In this document: positions 8,357 to 15,632 of the stretch, piece after piece
How positions within the stretch are numbered: the first letter of the stretch is position 1
Layout of the letters: every line of letters begins with the position of its first letter
Source: Bacteroidales bacterium UBA2030
Lineage (GTDB): Bacteria > Bacteroidota > Bacteroidia > Bacteroidales > TTA-H9
Direction: 5' to 3'
Assembly: GCA_002332755.1 (NCBI GenBank)
Contig: DDBO01000152.1
Coordinates: 1 to 15,735, forward strand
Length of the DNA: 15,735 nucleotides
The notes under the pieces: generated by a model
Database searches by the model: none
What the model was told of the DNA's origin: nothing
What the model saw: the letters and a program-made list of their open reading frames with translations, nothing else
Made by a program: the position numbers and the translations under genes

Positions 8357-8773
8357 ATGGCATTCTTCAGGTTTCAAGATTTAAGGGTTTACCAGAGGAT
8401 CCTTGAATTTGCAAGGTTAGCCGATGCCCAGGTTCAGAAAGAACCCGGAATGGACGGCGTGGAAGTTTTTCCCCGGCTTTCGGAGACAGCACTCCGGGCA
8501 GCAATGAAAATAGCCGAAGGAGCAAGTATGCCGCGAGATGTATTTGTACTGCAGGTGCGAGATTCTAAAACAAATATTCGCGAATGCGTTGTTCTTCTCG
8601 ACTACGCCCACTCCAAAGGAATTATCAGCCAGGATAAATACTCCCAGCTGGTGAATGAACTCGAAGAAATCACCAGAATGTTAGGGGCGTTGATTACCTC
8701 ACTGGGGCGCAACAATGCCTTGACAAATGGCGATAATCAGGAAGAAAAAGATTGGGACGCACCAAACGACTAA
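8357..8773 (+). CDS. Four-helix-bundle protein (23S rRNA intervening-sequence protein family)
   Basis: The 138-residue product opens with FRFQDLRVYQRILEFARL, the start typical of the four-helix-bundle family first described from intervening sequences in 23S rRNA genes (S23/IVP, TIGR02436-like). Four amphipathic helices are likely near residues 7-28, 41-56, 62-87 and 92-117. KIAEG at 51-55 matches the conserved end of helix 2, and the last 20 residues are acidic and probably disordered. The family has no firmly known biochemical role. Here it stands alone between serA and the DUF1015 gene, not in an rRNA gene, and its stop lies 28 bases before the DUF1015 start, so the two are probably co-transcribed. 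The ATG at 8357 fits the domain start; no clear -7 box was seen upstream. Confidence 0.8.
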   Translation: MAFFRFQDLRVYQRILEFARLADAQVQKEPGMDGVEVFPRLSETALRAAMKIAEGASMPRDVFVLQVRDSKTNIRECVVLLDYAHSKGIISQDKYSQLVNELEEITRMLGALITSLGRNNALTNGDNQEEKDWDAPND

Positions 8774-8801
8774 TCTTTCATCAAAAAAAAACAAACATAA
8801 C

Positions 8802-10049
8802 ATGGCTATACTTAAACCTTTCAAAGGCTTACGTCCTCCTAAAGCGATCGCACACCTGGTAGCTGCCAGGCCTTACGATGTGCTCAATTCAGATGAAGCC
8901 CGCAAAGAAGCGGAAGGCAACCCCTATTCCTTGTTGCATATAACAAAACCCGAAATCGACCTTCCCCTGGGAACCGATGAACATGCACCTGAAGTGTATG
9001 AGAAGGCAGCTGAAAATTTCTGCAAATTCAGGGAAAATGGATGGTTGGTCCCAGACAATAAGGAACTACTCTACATTTATGCTCAGACGATGGAAGGTCG
9101 AACCCAGTACGGAATTGTGGGTTGTGCAGGTGTGGATGATTACCTCAATGGTATAATTAAAAAGCACGAACTCACCCGCAAAGACAAAGAAGAAGACCGA
9201 ATGAAACACGTCAGGGTGACCAATGCCAATATGGAGCCTGTATTTTTCACCTATCCCGCTGTCGCAGAAATAGACCAGATTGTAGAAAATATCGTAAAAA
9301 CCAGGGAACCGGAATACGACTTTACGGCTGCAGATGGATTCGGACACCATTTCTGGGTGATTGACGATGAAGCCACAATCCGGCGAATCGTTGAACTTTT
9401 TGCCCGGATTCCCTATACCTACGTCGCCGATGGTCATCACCGTACTGCTGCTGCCGCACTTGTGGGCGCAGAAAAACGTAAAAACAATCCTCACCATAAA
9501 GGCGACGAAGAATACAACTACTTTATGGCTGTACATTTTCCTGATAATCAACTACGTATTATTGACTACAACCGCGTGGTGAAAGACCTCAACGGCCTGT
9601 CCCCCGAAGAATTCCTCCACCGTCTGAATATACATTTTGAAGTCAAAGAAAAGGGAAGCCAGCCTTTTAAACCCACTCATTTGCACGAATTTAGCATGTA
9701 CCTCGGTGGAAAATGGTATTCGATGGAAGCAAAGCCAGGCACTTACGACGATAACGACCCAATCGGAGTACTTGATGTAACTATCCTTAGTCGACTTGTT
9801 CTTGATGAAATCCTCGGCATTAAAGACCTACGCACCGACAAGCGCATCGATTTTGTGGGAGGCATCCGGGGGCTTGGTGAACTACAACGCAGAGTCGATA
9901 GCGGCGAAATGGCAGTTGCTTTTGCATTGTGGCCGGTATCCATGAAACAACTTATCGATATTGCAGATACAGGCAACATCATGCCACCCAAAACCACCTG
10001 GTTTGAACCCAAACTGCGTTCAGGCCTGGTTGTGCATACACTCGATTAA
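8802..10049 (+). CDS. DUF1015 family protein with a ParB/Srx-like DGHHR motif; possible serine-metabolism enzyme
   Basis: The 415-residue protein shows the marks of DUF1015 (PF06245): ARPYDVL (22-28), KHELT with KEEDR (121-133), ANMEPVFF (142-149), ADGHHRTAAA (209-218), and a C-terminal TTWFEPKLRSGLV (398-410). I chose the ATG at 8802 because it gives the family N-terminus MAILKPFKGL; an in-frame start at 8727 would overlap the previous gene. The family has no agreed function. The GHHRTAA segment resembles ParB box II (GxxRxxA) and the DGxHR motif I recall from the free-serine kinases SerK and SbnI. Position near serA fits a role with serine or O-phosphoserine, but this is inference. It is probably co-transcribed with the four-helix-bundle gene and ends at a strong terminator 16 bases downstream. 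Confidence 0.85.
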   Translation: MAILKPFKGLRPPKAIAHLVAARPYDVLNSDEARKEAEGNPYSLLHITKPEIDLPLGTDEHAPEVYEKAAENFCKFRENGWLVPDNKELLYIYAQTMEGRTQYGIVGCAGVDDYLNGIIKKHELTRKDKEEDRMKHVRVTNANMEPVFFTYPAVAEIDQIVENIVKTREPEYDFTAADGFGHHFWVIDDEATIRRIVELFARIPYTYVADGHHRTAAAALVGAEKRKNNPHHKGDEEYNYFMAVHFPDNQLRIIDYNRVVKDLNGLSPEEFLHRLNIHFEVKEKGSQPFKPTHLHEFSMYLGGKWYSMEAKPGTYDDNDPIGVLDVTILSRLVLDEILGIKDLRTDKRIDFVGGIRGLGELQRRVDSGEMAVAFALWPVSMKQLIDIADTGNIMPPKTTWFEPKLRSGLVVHTLD

Positions 10050-10065
10050 ATCAGGTTATACGGTC

Positions 10066-10096
10066 AAAGGCCGGGGATAGTATCTCCCGGCCTTTT
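10066..10096 (+). terminator. Intrinsic terminator after the DUF1015 gene
   Basis: Arms AAAGGCCGGG (10066-10075) and CCCGGCCTTT (10086-10095) form a ten-pair GC-rich stem. It can be extended inside by GAT/ATC across one bulged T, and it ends in a TTTT run. This is a classic rho-independent terminator closing the serA-DUF1015 region. Confidence 0.85.
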
Positions 10097-10120
10097 AATT
10101 GATATTTGCCATCTTCTCAT

Positions 10121-10153
10121 TTACTCTATTACACTCGTCATTACTCTATTACA
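10121..10153 (+). repeat. Pair of 13-base direct repeats upstream of the HAD gene
   Basis: TTACTCTATTACA occurs at 10121-10133 and again at 10141-10153, a 20-base (two helical turns) spacing, 44 bases before the HAD start codon. A one-mismatch -7 box (GATATTTG, 10101-10108) lies just upstream. The pair could be a regulator-binding site or a chance duplication. Confidence 0.4.
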
Positions 10154-10196
10154 AACTCATTCATCTTCAAACTGAATCCAAAACTGCGAACCAGCT

Positions 10197-10853
10197 ATGA
10201 CTGCATCAGCTACTATTATCTGGGACTGGAATGGCACCTTACTCAATGATGTAGAATATAGTATTCAAACCATGAATTCACTGCTCAGCGAGAGGGGGCT
10301 CGATTTGATTGATTACGAAAAATACCGTCAATGGTTTGAATTTCCGGTAATAAAATATTACCAAAAATTGGGATTCGACTTCACTCGTGAATCGTTTGAG
10401 GAAGTCGGACTTGAATTCATGAAACGATATTTCGCTGGCATGGATTCCATAAAACTTTATGATCAGGCGGAAAGTTCGCTACGTTGGTTCAGGTCTATCG
10501 GATGCCGTCAGATGATCCTCTCATCTATGGAGCAGGAAATGCTTGGGAAAATGCTGAAAAATTTAAACATCCTCGATTTTTTTGAACATGTGGTGGGTAT
10601 CGATAATCATTATGGTGGCGGGAAAATTGAAGCCGCCCACAAGCTTCATGCTATGCTGAATCCTAAAGACAACAGGGTATTGTTAATTGGAGATACCTTA
10701 CACGATGCTGAAATTGGTCAACAAATGGGCTATCAGGTAGTTTTGGTCTCTCATGGCCATCAAGACCATCAAGTGTTGCGTAAAGCGAATGTACCTGTTA
10801 TGGGTGACCTGGCCGAGTTGGTGGGGTGGTTTTACACATCAACATTCAAATAA
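10197..10853 (+). CDS. HAD-superfamily hydrolase, phosphoglycolate phosphatase-like
   Basis: The 218-residue product has the HAD motifs in order: motif I WDWNGT (9-14) with nucleophile Asp10; motif II ILSS (107-110); motif III Lys143 in GGGKIEAAHKL; motif IV GDTLHD (165-170) with Asp166 and Asp170 for magnesium. An alpha-helical cap lies between motifs I and II (about 18-90), as in the phosphoglycolate phosphatase/beta-phosphoglucomutase group. The general acid/base position, normally the second Asp of DxD, is Asn12. DWNGT variants do occur in this superfamily, so the enzyme need not be inactive, but its chemistry or substrate may differ. A small phosphorylated metabolite is the expected substrate; none can be named. 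It has a terminator upstream and 231 bases before the next gene, so it is probably transcribed alone. Confidence 0.85.
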   Translation: MTASATIIWDWNGTLLNDVEYSIQTMNSLLSERGLDLIDYEKYRQWFEFPVIKYYQKLGFDFTRESFEEVGLEFMKRYFAGMDSIKLYDQAESSLRWFRSIGCRQMILSSMEQEMLGKMLKNLNILDFFEHVVGIDNHYGGGKIEAAHKLHAMLNPKDNRVLLIGDTLHDAEIGQQMGYQVVLVSHGHQDHQVLRKANVPVMGDLAELVGWFYTSTFK

Positions 10854-11056
10854 TTCTATAAAGACAACTAATAATCAGAGAATTAAATTATTTGAAAAAA
10901 GATTTCACCACCAAAATTATTCAATCATAATAAACGATGATGCATGCTTGAAAGGGCTGCTTCTTTATCTATTTAAGAAAAGGCAACTCATTATTAGCAA
11001 CCCAAACAGGAAAAACCTTTTGGGAAGCCACCAGGCAAGATCTGAGGAATCCTAAT

Positions 11057-11064
11057 TATATTTG
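11057..11064 (+). promoter_or_regulatory. -7 box of the ACT-like/truA operon
   Basis: TATATTTG matches TAnnTTTG exactly, 20 bases before the ATG at 11085. No -33 TTG is seen at the usual spacing. The rest of 10854-11056 shows no convincing gene. Confidence 0.55.
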
Positions 11065-11084
11065 CACAAGAACATAATTGAAAA

Positions 11085-11339
11085 ATGGAAAAGATAACGA
11101 TTCTGGGTGTCAGGATAACCAACAGAGCAGAAAAATCTCTGGCTGTGCAAGACGTGCTCACAATGTATGGATGTAGCATCCGTACACGCCTTGGACTTCA
11201 CGATGTAGTAGATGGCAATTGCAGTCACACAGGTTTAATTTTGCTTGAGCTAACCGGTGTTGAAGAAGAGATGCAACGCCTTGAAAATGCTCTAAGAGCC
11301 ATTGAAGGAGTTGAGGTTCAGAAAATGGTTTTCGCTTAA
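11085..11339 (+). CDS. Small ACT-like protein (TM1266 / iron-only hydrogenase regulator-like)
   Basis: The 84-residue protein reads as a single ferredoxin-like ACT fold: ITILGVRITNR as strand 1, helix AEKSLAVQDVLTMYG, then TRLGLHD, GLILLELTG as a strand, helix EEEMQRLENALRAI, and EGVEVQKMVF as the last strand. The RLGLH and GV-V--M segments resemble the TM1266-type family annotated as putative iron-only hydrogenase system regulators. No hydrogenase genes are in the window, so that name should not be taken as function. Its stop overlaps the truA start (TAATG, sharing the A at 11339), which implies translational coupling and a shared transcript. It may bind a small ligand or a partner protein. 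Confidence 0.72.
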   Translation: MEKITILGVRITNRAEKSLAVQDVLTMYGCSIRTRLGLHDVVDGNCSHTGLILLELTGVEEEMQRLENALRAIEGVEVQKMVFA

Positions 11340-12109
11340 TGCCAGCTGAGAAACGTTATTTCCTGCATTTTGCCTTCGACGGAACACAATATTGCGGATG
11401 GCAGCGTCAACCAAATGGCATTACGGTGCAGGAAACTCTCGAGAATCAGCTTGGGATACTCCTCAAACATCCTGTGATGCTCACGGGTTGCGGCCGAACA
11501 GATACAGGTGTTCATGCCACAGATTTTTATGCTCATTTTGATACCCCAGAACTCCCTTTAAACCGGAGGATAGAACTGTGCGAAGCACTTAATCATACAC
11601 TCCCCCCCGATATCGTAATTTACGACATTCTTCCTGTGAGAGAAGAAGCGCATGCAAGGTATTCGGCCCTGTGGAGAACTTACAGATACTATGTTTCCAC
11701 GCATAAAGACCCCTTCCACACTTCTTACCGATGGTTTCGTTTCCACCTCCCGGAGATTGAAAAAATGAATCAGGCAGCAGCATTGTTGCTGAAAACTGAT
11801 GATTTCACAAGTTTTGCCAAACTGCATTCCAACAATACCAACAATCTTTGCAAGGTAACGGAGGCCCGATGGGAAAAGCACGGGCACGAGCTTATTTTCA
11901 CCATTACGGCCAACCGTTTTCTCCGTAACATGGTAAGAGCTATTGTAGGAACTTTGTGGGATGTGGGTAGGGGGCGGTTTACGGTTGAAGAATTTCAAAG
12001 GCTCATTGCAAATAAAAACCGCTCACAGGCGGGAGCTTCTGTACCTGCAAGCGGTCTCTTCCTCGAAAAAGTAGAATATCCTGCGGAGATATTTTTGGCA
12101 AAAGATTAA
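11339..12109 (+). CDS. truA: tRNA pseudouridine(38-40) synthase TruA
   Basis: The 256-residue protein is full length for TruA. The catalytic motif GRTDTGVHA (52-60) contains the nucleophile Asp55. Other family marks are FAFDGTQYCGWQRQ (11-24), RYSALWRTYRYYV in the middle, DDFTSFAK, and NRFLRNMVRAIVGTL with its RNA-binding arginines. It converts uridine 38, 39 and 40 of the tRNA anticodon arm to pseudouridine. Its ATG overlaps the stop of the ACT-like gene by one base, so translation is probably coupled. Its stop is only four bases from the stop of the converging phosphodiesterase gene; no separate terminator fits between them, so the two transcripts probably overlap at their 3' ends. A 10-base palindrome (12103-12112) spans the truA stop. 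Confidence 0.95.
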   Translation: MPAEKRYFLHFAFDGTQYCGWQRQPNGITVQETLENQLGILLKHPVMLTGCGRTDTGVHATDFYAHFDTPELPLNRRIELCEALNHTLPPDIVIYDILPVREEAHARYSALWRTYRYYVSTHKDPFHTSYRWFRFHLPEIEKMNQAAALLLKTDDFTSFAKLHSNNTNNLCKVTEARWEKHGHELIFTITANRFLRNMVRAIVGTLWDVGRGRFTVEEFQRLIANKNRSQAGASVPASGLFLEKVEYPAEIFLAKD

Positions 12110-12113
12110 TCTG

Positions 12114-13343
12114 TCACTTCAGCAGGTCTTTAACATTATCCAGACTCCCATCCACAGGAGCAGGTTTTATTTTCAGCAAATGAGCAATCAGCGGATACAG
12201 ATTTACGTTTTCAAAGGCTTTTGAGGTGTAACCCTTTTTGAAGGCAGGGCCGGTGGCATAAAATATGCCGTGCATATCGGGATTCTCATTGTCGTATCCG
12301 TGATTCCCGATATATTCCTTTTCTGTCCGATAAAGCTTCACATTCCAACCTTTGTTGGCAACTACCACCAGGTCGTGAATACGTGGATGGGTACCATAAT
12401 GCAGACGAGCGGGCACTTCCTCTTTTTTCCACACCGTAAGCTGCGGAATCTTTTTCAGACGATTGTATAAAGAATCTTTATAAGCTGGAGTTGCCGAAAT
12501 ATTCAGGTGCATATCCATTCCTGAACCGCTCTCAATCCAATACTTAGGAACCAGTTCATCTATATAAAGCGTGTTACCGGGCTGCACTTCAGCCATGCCA
12601 TGGTCGGAAACCACAAGAAAGTTGATCTTGGAGCCGAAGGGAAGCTCAGCCAGCCGTGTACGAAAAACACCTACCAGTGAATCGAGATAACTCACCATTT
12701 TTCCGGTAGAGGCTGCCAGTGGGCCTTCGTGGTGACTGATTTCATCAGGTTGATGAATATACCACATAATCAGATGAGGCCGACGAGCTTCGGGAAGTTG
12801 CAACCAACTGATAACAGTATCGATGCGGGCGGTGAATGGGATAGACTGGTCGTATTTTTTCCAGATGGAGGGGTATTTCCCTTTGATGGGTGCTTCGCTC
12901 CCTACCCAGAAAAAAGATGCGGTTTTTATGCCCTGGTTTTCGGCCGTAACCCAAATAGGCTCTCCTCCATAGAAGGCTGGATTTTCAATGCTCTTTCTGT
13001 TGGTCATTTCAAAAACCCCCACCTGGGGATCGTAAAAACCATTTTGAATAAGGCCATGATGGTCGGGGTAAAGACCTGTGGCCATCGAATAATGGTTGGG
13101 GAAAGTCTTGGTAGGAAAGCACGGTATCATCGCTTCGGCATGTACTCCTTCTTCAGCCATGCGATTGAGGTTAGGTGTAGAAAAATGCTGAGGATAATCC
13201 CAACGAAAGCCGTCGAGCGAGAGAACTACCACATACGGTTGTTTTTCAGGGCCACGGGTGCACGAAAAGGGAAGGTAAAGAGTGATGGCCAGGCCAATTA
13301 TAACCAGGAGCCAACGGGCAATGGATATTCGCTTTTTATTCAT
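12114..13343 (-). CDS. Exported NPP-type nucleotide pyrophosphatase/phosphodiesterase (alkaline phosphatase superfamily)
   Basis: The 409-residue protein begins with a membrane-targeting segment (about residues 9-27). It then shows the ectonucleotide pyrophosphatase/phosphodiesterase layout: metal ligand Asp44 in LSLDGFR, nucleophile Thr80 in FPTKTFPNH, Asn101 21 residues later as in autotaxin, Asp200/His204 in DEISHH, Asp247/His248 in SDHGM, and His348 in GNHGYDN. All expected two-zinc-site residues are present, so it should be active. Members cleave phosphodiester or pyrophosphate bonds in nucleotides or lipid head groups, outside the cytoplasm; the substrate cannot be told from sequence. 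Cys28 follows LPFS, a poor lipobox, so it may be a lipoprotein or merely secreted. It has its own -7 box 18 bases upstream, 60 bases after the nuclease gene on the same strand. Confidence 0.92.
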   Translation of the reverse strand: MNKKRISIARWLLVIIGLAITLYLPFSCTRGPEKQPYVVVLSLDGFRWDYPQHFSTPNLNRMAEEGVHAEAMIPCFPTKTFPNHYSMATGLYPDHHGLIQNGFYDPQVGVFEMTNRKSIENPAFYGGEPIWVTAENQGIKTASFFWVGSEAPIKGKYPSIWKKYDQSIPFTARIDTVISWLQLPEARRPHLIMWYIHQPDEISHHEGPLAASTGKMVSYLDSLVGVFRTRLAELPFGSKINFLVVSDHGMAEVQPGNTLYIDELVPKYWIESGSGMDMHLNISATPAYKDSLYNRLKKIPQLTVWKKEEVPARLHYGTHPRIHDLVVVANKGWNVKLYRTEKEYIGNHGYDNENPDMHGIFYATGPAFKKGYTSKAFENVNLYPLIAHLLKIKPAPVDGSLDNVKDLLK

Positions 13344-13360
13344 GGGTTTTGGTTTTGCAG

Positions 13361-13368
13361 CAAAAATA
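13361..13368 (-). promoter_or_regulatory. -7 box of the phosphodiesterase gene
   Basis: On the minus strand this reads TATTTTTG, an exact match to TAnnTTTG, 17 bases before the ATG at 13343. The leader would be about 11-13 bases. It suggests that the gene can be transcribed apart from the nuclease gene upstream. Confidence 0.5.
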
Positions 13369-13402
13369 AAGCTTTTGGAAAAAGCAGAAAATTAAAAAAT
13401 CG

Positions 13403-14785
13403 TTAATTAACAACAGGGTTCAACCTTTCTTCTTCCACCAAAAGTAATTTTTCATAATCTCTTTGGCGAAGAGCAGTCCGGAGAATGTTGCGTGCATCAC
13501 GTGTATCGGTAAATCTCTGTATGCAGGCGTGTAAAAAGTCGGTACTTCCATCAAAATCGTTAGCATAAAAAAAGCCAAAGCCTCGGTAACTTCCGTTAAG
13601 AACTTCCACAACGGATTTTTCTTCTTCCGAACGTCCTTTATGAATAAGATAAAAATTATCGTGATCCAATTTCACAGGAGCAATAGCTGCTTCCACTCTT
13701 TGATTGTAAGATTCAGGTGATTCGAGGCCGATACAGGCCCCATCGCATTGCCCAATAGAATGATGAAAACAGGCTCCGCGGCTTTTATAGAGACCGTTGA
13801 GTTTCTGGCACAGTCTGTAAGTCTCTGTCAGATAAAATAAGGCATTGCGCGCTGCAGTCATTGAATTAAAAGTAGTAATGGGGACCTTGTCTCCGTTGAG
13901 TTTTTCGGCTTTGAGGCAGAGGTAACCTTTCTCATCGTATTTTGCAAAAAGACCAATATTAAAGCCAATGCGCCTCTGCTGACGGTTGTAGATGGGTATA
14001 TGACGTTTTATCTCCTCCGATTCGAGGAGCTGTGCAATAAGGTCGTTACCGGTGATTTCGAAAGAAACGTCGGCAATAGCAGCTCTCATTTCAAGGGCTT
14101 TACGGGTGGTATCGTTGTGCAGGTGTTGAAGAACCCGGTCTTTGATATTGCGGCTCTTACCAATATAAATAATATCGCCTCTTGGGTTGTAAAAATAATA
14201 AACCCCCGCCTCCTCGGGAAGCTGACGAATGGTTTCCACTGAAAGTGCTGAAAGTGTTCCCCTGAGATTAAGTTTTAAGGGATCGGGATCGATGGCAAGT
14301 AAACGTTCAAACAACTTTACCGTAGCCAGGGCATCGCCTGCAGCCCGGTGTCTTCCGTTAATTTCAATCCCCAAATCTGCACAAAGATTTCCCAGACTAT
14401 AGGAACGCATTCCCGGAATGAGTTTCCGGCTTAGCTTAACGGTGCATAACTTCTCCCGCTCATAATGATATCCAAGTCTTTTAAACTCTTCACGGATAAA
14501 TCCATAGTCGAAACCCACATTATGAGCCACAAAAACACGACCATCCGTCATTTCCACAACCTTACGGGCAATCTCGCAGAAGCGCGGAGCATCCACCACC
14601 ATGGCATCGTTTATCCCGGTAATCTGGGTGATACGCCAGGGAATACGCTGCTCAGGATTAACAAGGGTTGTAAACTCTTCAGTGATTTGCTGCCCGTCAT
14701 AGTTATAAATGGCAATTTCAATGATACGTCCATCCCTGGCCGAGGTTCCGGTTGTCTCCAGGTCGATGATGGAATATTTTCCCAT
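13403..14785 (-). CDS. DEDDh exonuclease (DnaQ-like) fused to GIY-YIG nuclease with UvrC-type cysteine cluster
   Basis: The 460-residue protein has three recognisable parts. Residues 3-163 are a DEDDh 3'-5' exonuclease like the DNA polymerase III epsilon subunit: Asp8 and Glu10 in IIDLETTG, Asp93 in HNVGFDYGF, His146 and Asp151 in HRAAGDA. Residues 190-270 are a GIY-YIG endonuclease domain as in UvrC and Cho: GVYYF (194-198), IYIGKS (206-211), Arg217, Glu257 region and Asn267. Residues 326-351 hold four cysteines (326, 339, 347, 351), with IGQC and a GAC-G ending followed by SYNQRV, closely like the UvrC cysteine motif that binds an iron-sulfur cluster. The rest (about 370-460) is not recognised. 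There is no UvrC RNase H-like half; the exonuclease may take its place. Such fusions are known in Bacteroidetes and actinobacteria, but their role is unsettled; DNA repair is likely. The LexA-like gene lies 29 bases upstream. Confidence 0.9.
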   Translation of the reverse strand: MGKYSIIDLETTGTSARDGRIIEIAIYNYDGQQITEEFTTLVNPEQRIPWRITQITGINDAMVVDAPRFCEIARKVVEMTDGRVFVAHNVGFDYGFIREEFKRLGYHYEREKLCTVKLSRKLIPGMRSYSLGNLCADLGIEINGRHRAAGDALATVKLFERLLAIDPDPLKLNLRGTLSALSVETIRQLPEEAGVYYFYNPRGDIIYIGKSRNIKDRVLQHLHNDTTRKALEMRAAIADVSFEITGNDLIAQLLESEEIKRHIPIYNRQQRRIGFNIGLFAKYDEKGYLCLKAEKLNGDKVPITTFNSMTAARNALFYLTETYRLCQKLNGLYKSRGACFHHSIGQCDGACIGLESPESYNQRVEAAIAPVKLDHDNFYLIHKGRSEEEKSVVEVLNGSYRGFGFFYANDFDGSTDFLHACIQRFTDTRDARNILRTALRQRDYEKLLLVEEERLNPVVN

Positions 14786-14814
14786 GATGAAGATTGGGTT
14801 GAAATGAATAAAAC

Positions 14815-15615
14815 TTAGATTTCCAGTTTATTCCGAATAGCTTTCACATCGTTTCTGATTTCGTTAACAGTGCCATAAATGGCATCCGTAGTAGCCAGGG
14901 GCTCGGGAAATTGTTCTGTCATATAGTTGACAAACTTCCATACTTCGCGCACATCTTTAATATCGACGTCGAAAGGCTCGTAAGCAGGGTTGAGCGAGAA
15001 AAGCCGCAAAGTCCCATCAATGTCGATACGATTTTCCACTACTTTAAATACGATACCATCGGAAAGGGTCAGAATAATGTAAGGGTAGCGGCTGCGTATG
15101 GTTTGCCAGTTCTGCACAAACTCTCCGGTTACATAAGCCCCAGGGGGGATGGGCAACATACTGTCACCCGAAATCTGGAAGGTACGATACTTCTTATTTT
15201 TCGACAAAAAGGGAAGCCTGAAGGTAGGCAACACGCTCACAAAGTCGGGATCGGCAAAACCCGTGGCATATCCGGCCTTGGCTTTTTCATTCACAAGTTC
15301 AATATTTTCTTCATTGTCAACATTAACCGTTGTAGCCAGAACCCTGAGATTAGTGCCCCTGACGAAGGGGTCGTGGCCATGCTCGAGCTGCCAAAGCTGA
15401 CTTTCGGTAAGGCGACTAAGATCGACCCGGATAAGGGTATCTACTGAAATTTTGTAATAATCAGAAAAAGCCAGCAACACACTCATGGGAGGTTCGGCTA
15501 TCCCATTCTCGTACCCACTGAGCGTTGGGCGTTTCATATCAAGGGCAATGGCTACCTCATCCTGGGTACGCCCCTTGCGCTTACGAAGAAATTTGATATT
15601 CTGAGCGAAAAACAT
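14815..15615 (-). CDS. XRE-family regulator with LexA/CI-like S24 self-cleavage domain
   Basis: The 266-residue protein starts with an XRE helix-turn-helix (about 5-61; KGRTQDEVA and RPTLSGYENG are typical). Its C-terminal half (about 112-232) is an S24 peptidase-like fold. Ser152 in SGDSMLP and Lys191 in VFKVV fit the Ser-Lys dyad of LexA, and Ala114-Gly115 (KAGYATG) fits the LexA-type scissile bond. The spacing (38 and 39 residues) is close to LexA of E. coli (35 and 37). A short charged helix ends the protein. By family knowledge such proteins repress genes until RecA-assisted self-cleavage, so this is probably a damage- or stress-responsive repressor. It precedes the nuclease gene by 29 bases without a visible promoter between. 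Self-cleavage is predicted, not shown, and many Bacteroidetes homologues are untested. Confidence 0.88.
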   Translation of the reverse strand: MFFAQNIKFLRKRKGRTQDEVAIALDMKRPTLSGYENGIAEPPMSVLLAFSDYYKISVDTLIRVDLSRLTESQLWQLEHGHDPFVRGTNLRVLATTVNVDNEENIELVNEKAKAGYATGFADPDFVSVLPTFRLPFLSKNKKYRTFQISGDSMLPIPPGAYVTGEFVQNWQTIRSRYPYIILTLSDGIVFKVVENRIDIDGTLRLFSLNPAYEPFDVDIKDVREVWKFVNYMTEQFPEPLATTDAIYGTVNEIRNDVKAIRNKLEI

Positions 15616-15632
15616 GGCAGTAAAGTTTGCAG

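Noticed and set aside
8727..8801. Upstream in-frame ATG that would lengthen the DUF1015 protein by 25 residues.
   Set aside because: It overlaps the end of the four-helix-bundle gene, and the added residues are low-complexity; the ATG at 8802 gives the family's usual N-terminus.
10845..10896. 11-base inverted repeat (TTCAAATAATT / AATTATTTGAA) with a 30-base loop over the HAD stop.
   Set aside because: It is A/T-rich with a long loop and no T-run after it on the plus strand; too likely by chance in this composition to call a terminator.
10753..11055. 100-codon plus-strand reading frame reaching into the gap after the HAD gene.
   Set aside because: It starts inside the HAD gene in another frame; its first half is the HAD shadow, and the rest has no recognisable domain or start signal.
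12729..13406. 225-codon plus-strand frame opposite the phosphodiesterase gene.
   Set aside because: The minus-strand gene has all NPP active-site residues; the plus-strand product shows no domain.
14911..15447. 178-codon plus-strand frame opposite the LexA-like regulator.
   Set aside because: It is antisense to clear HTH and S24 motifs and has no domain signal of its own.
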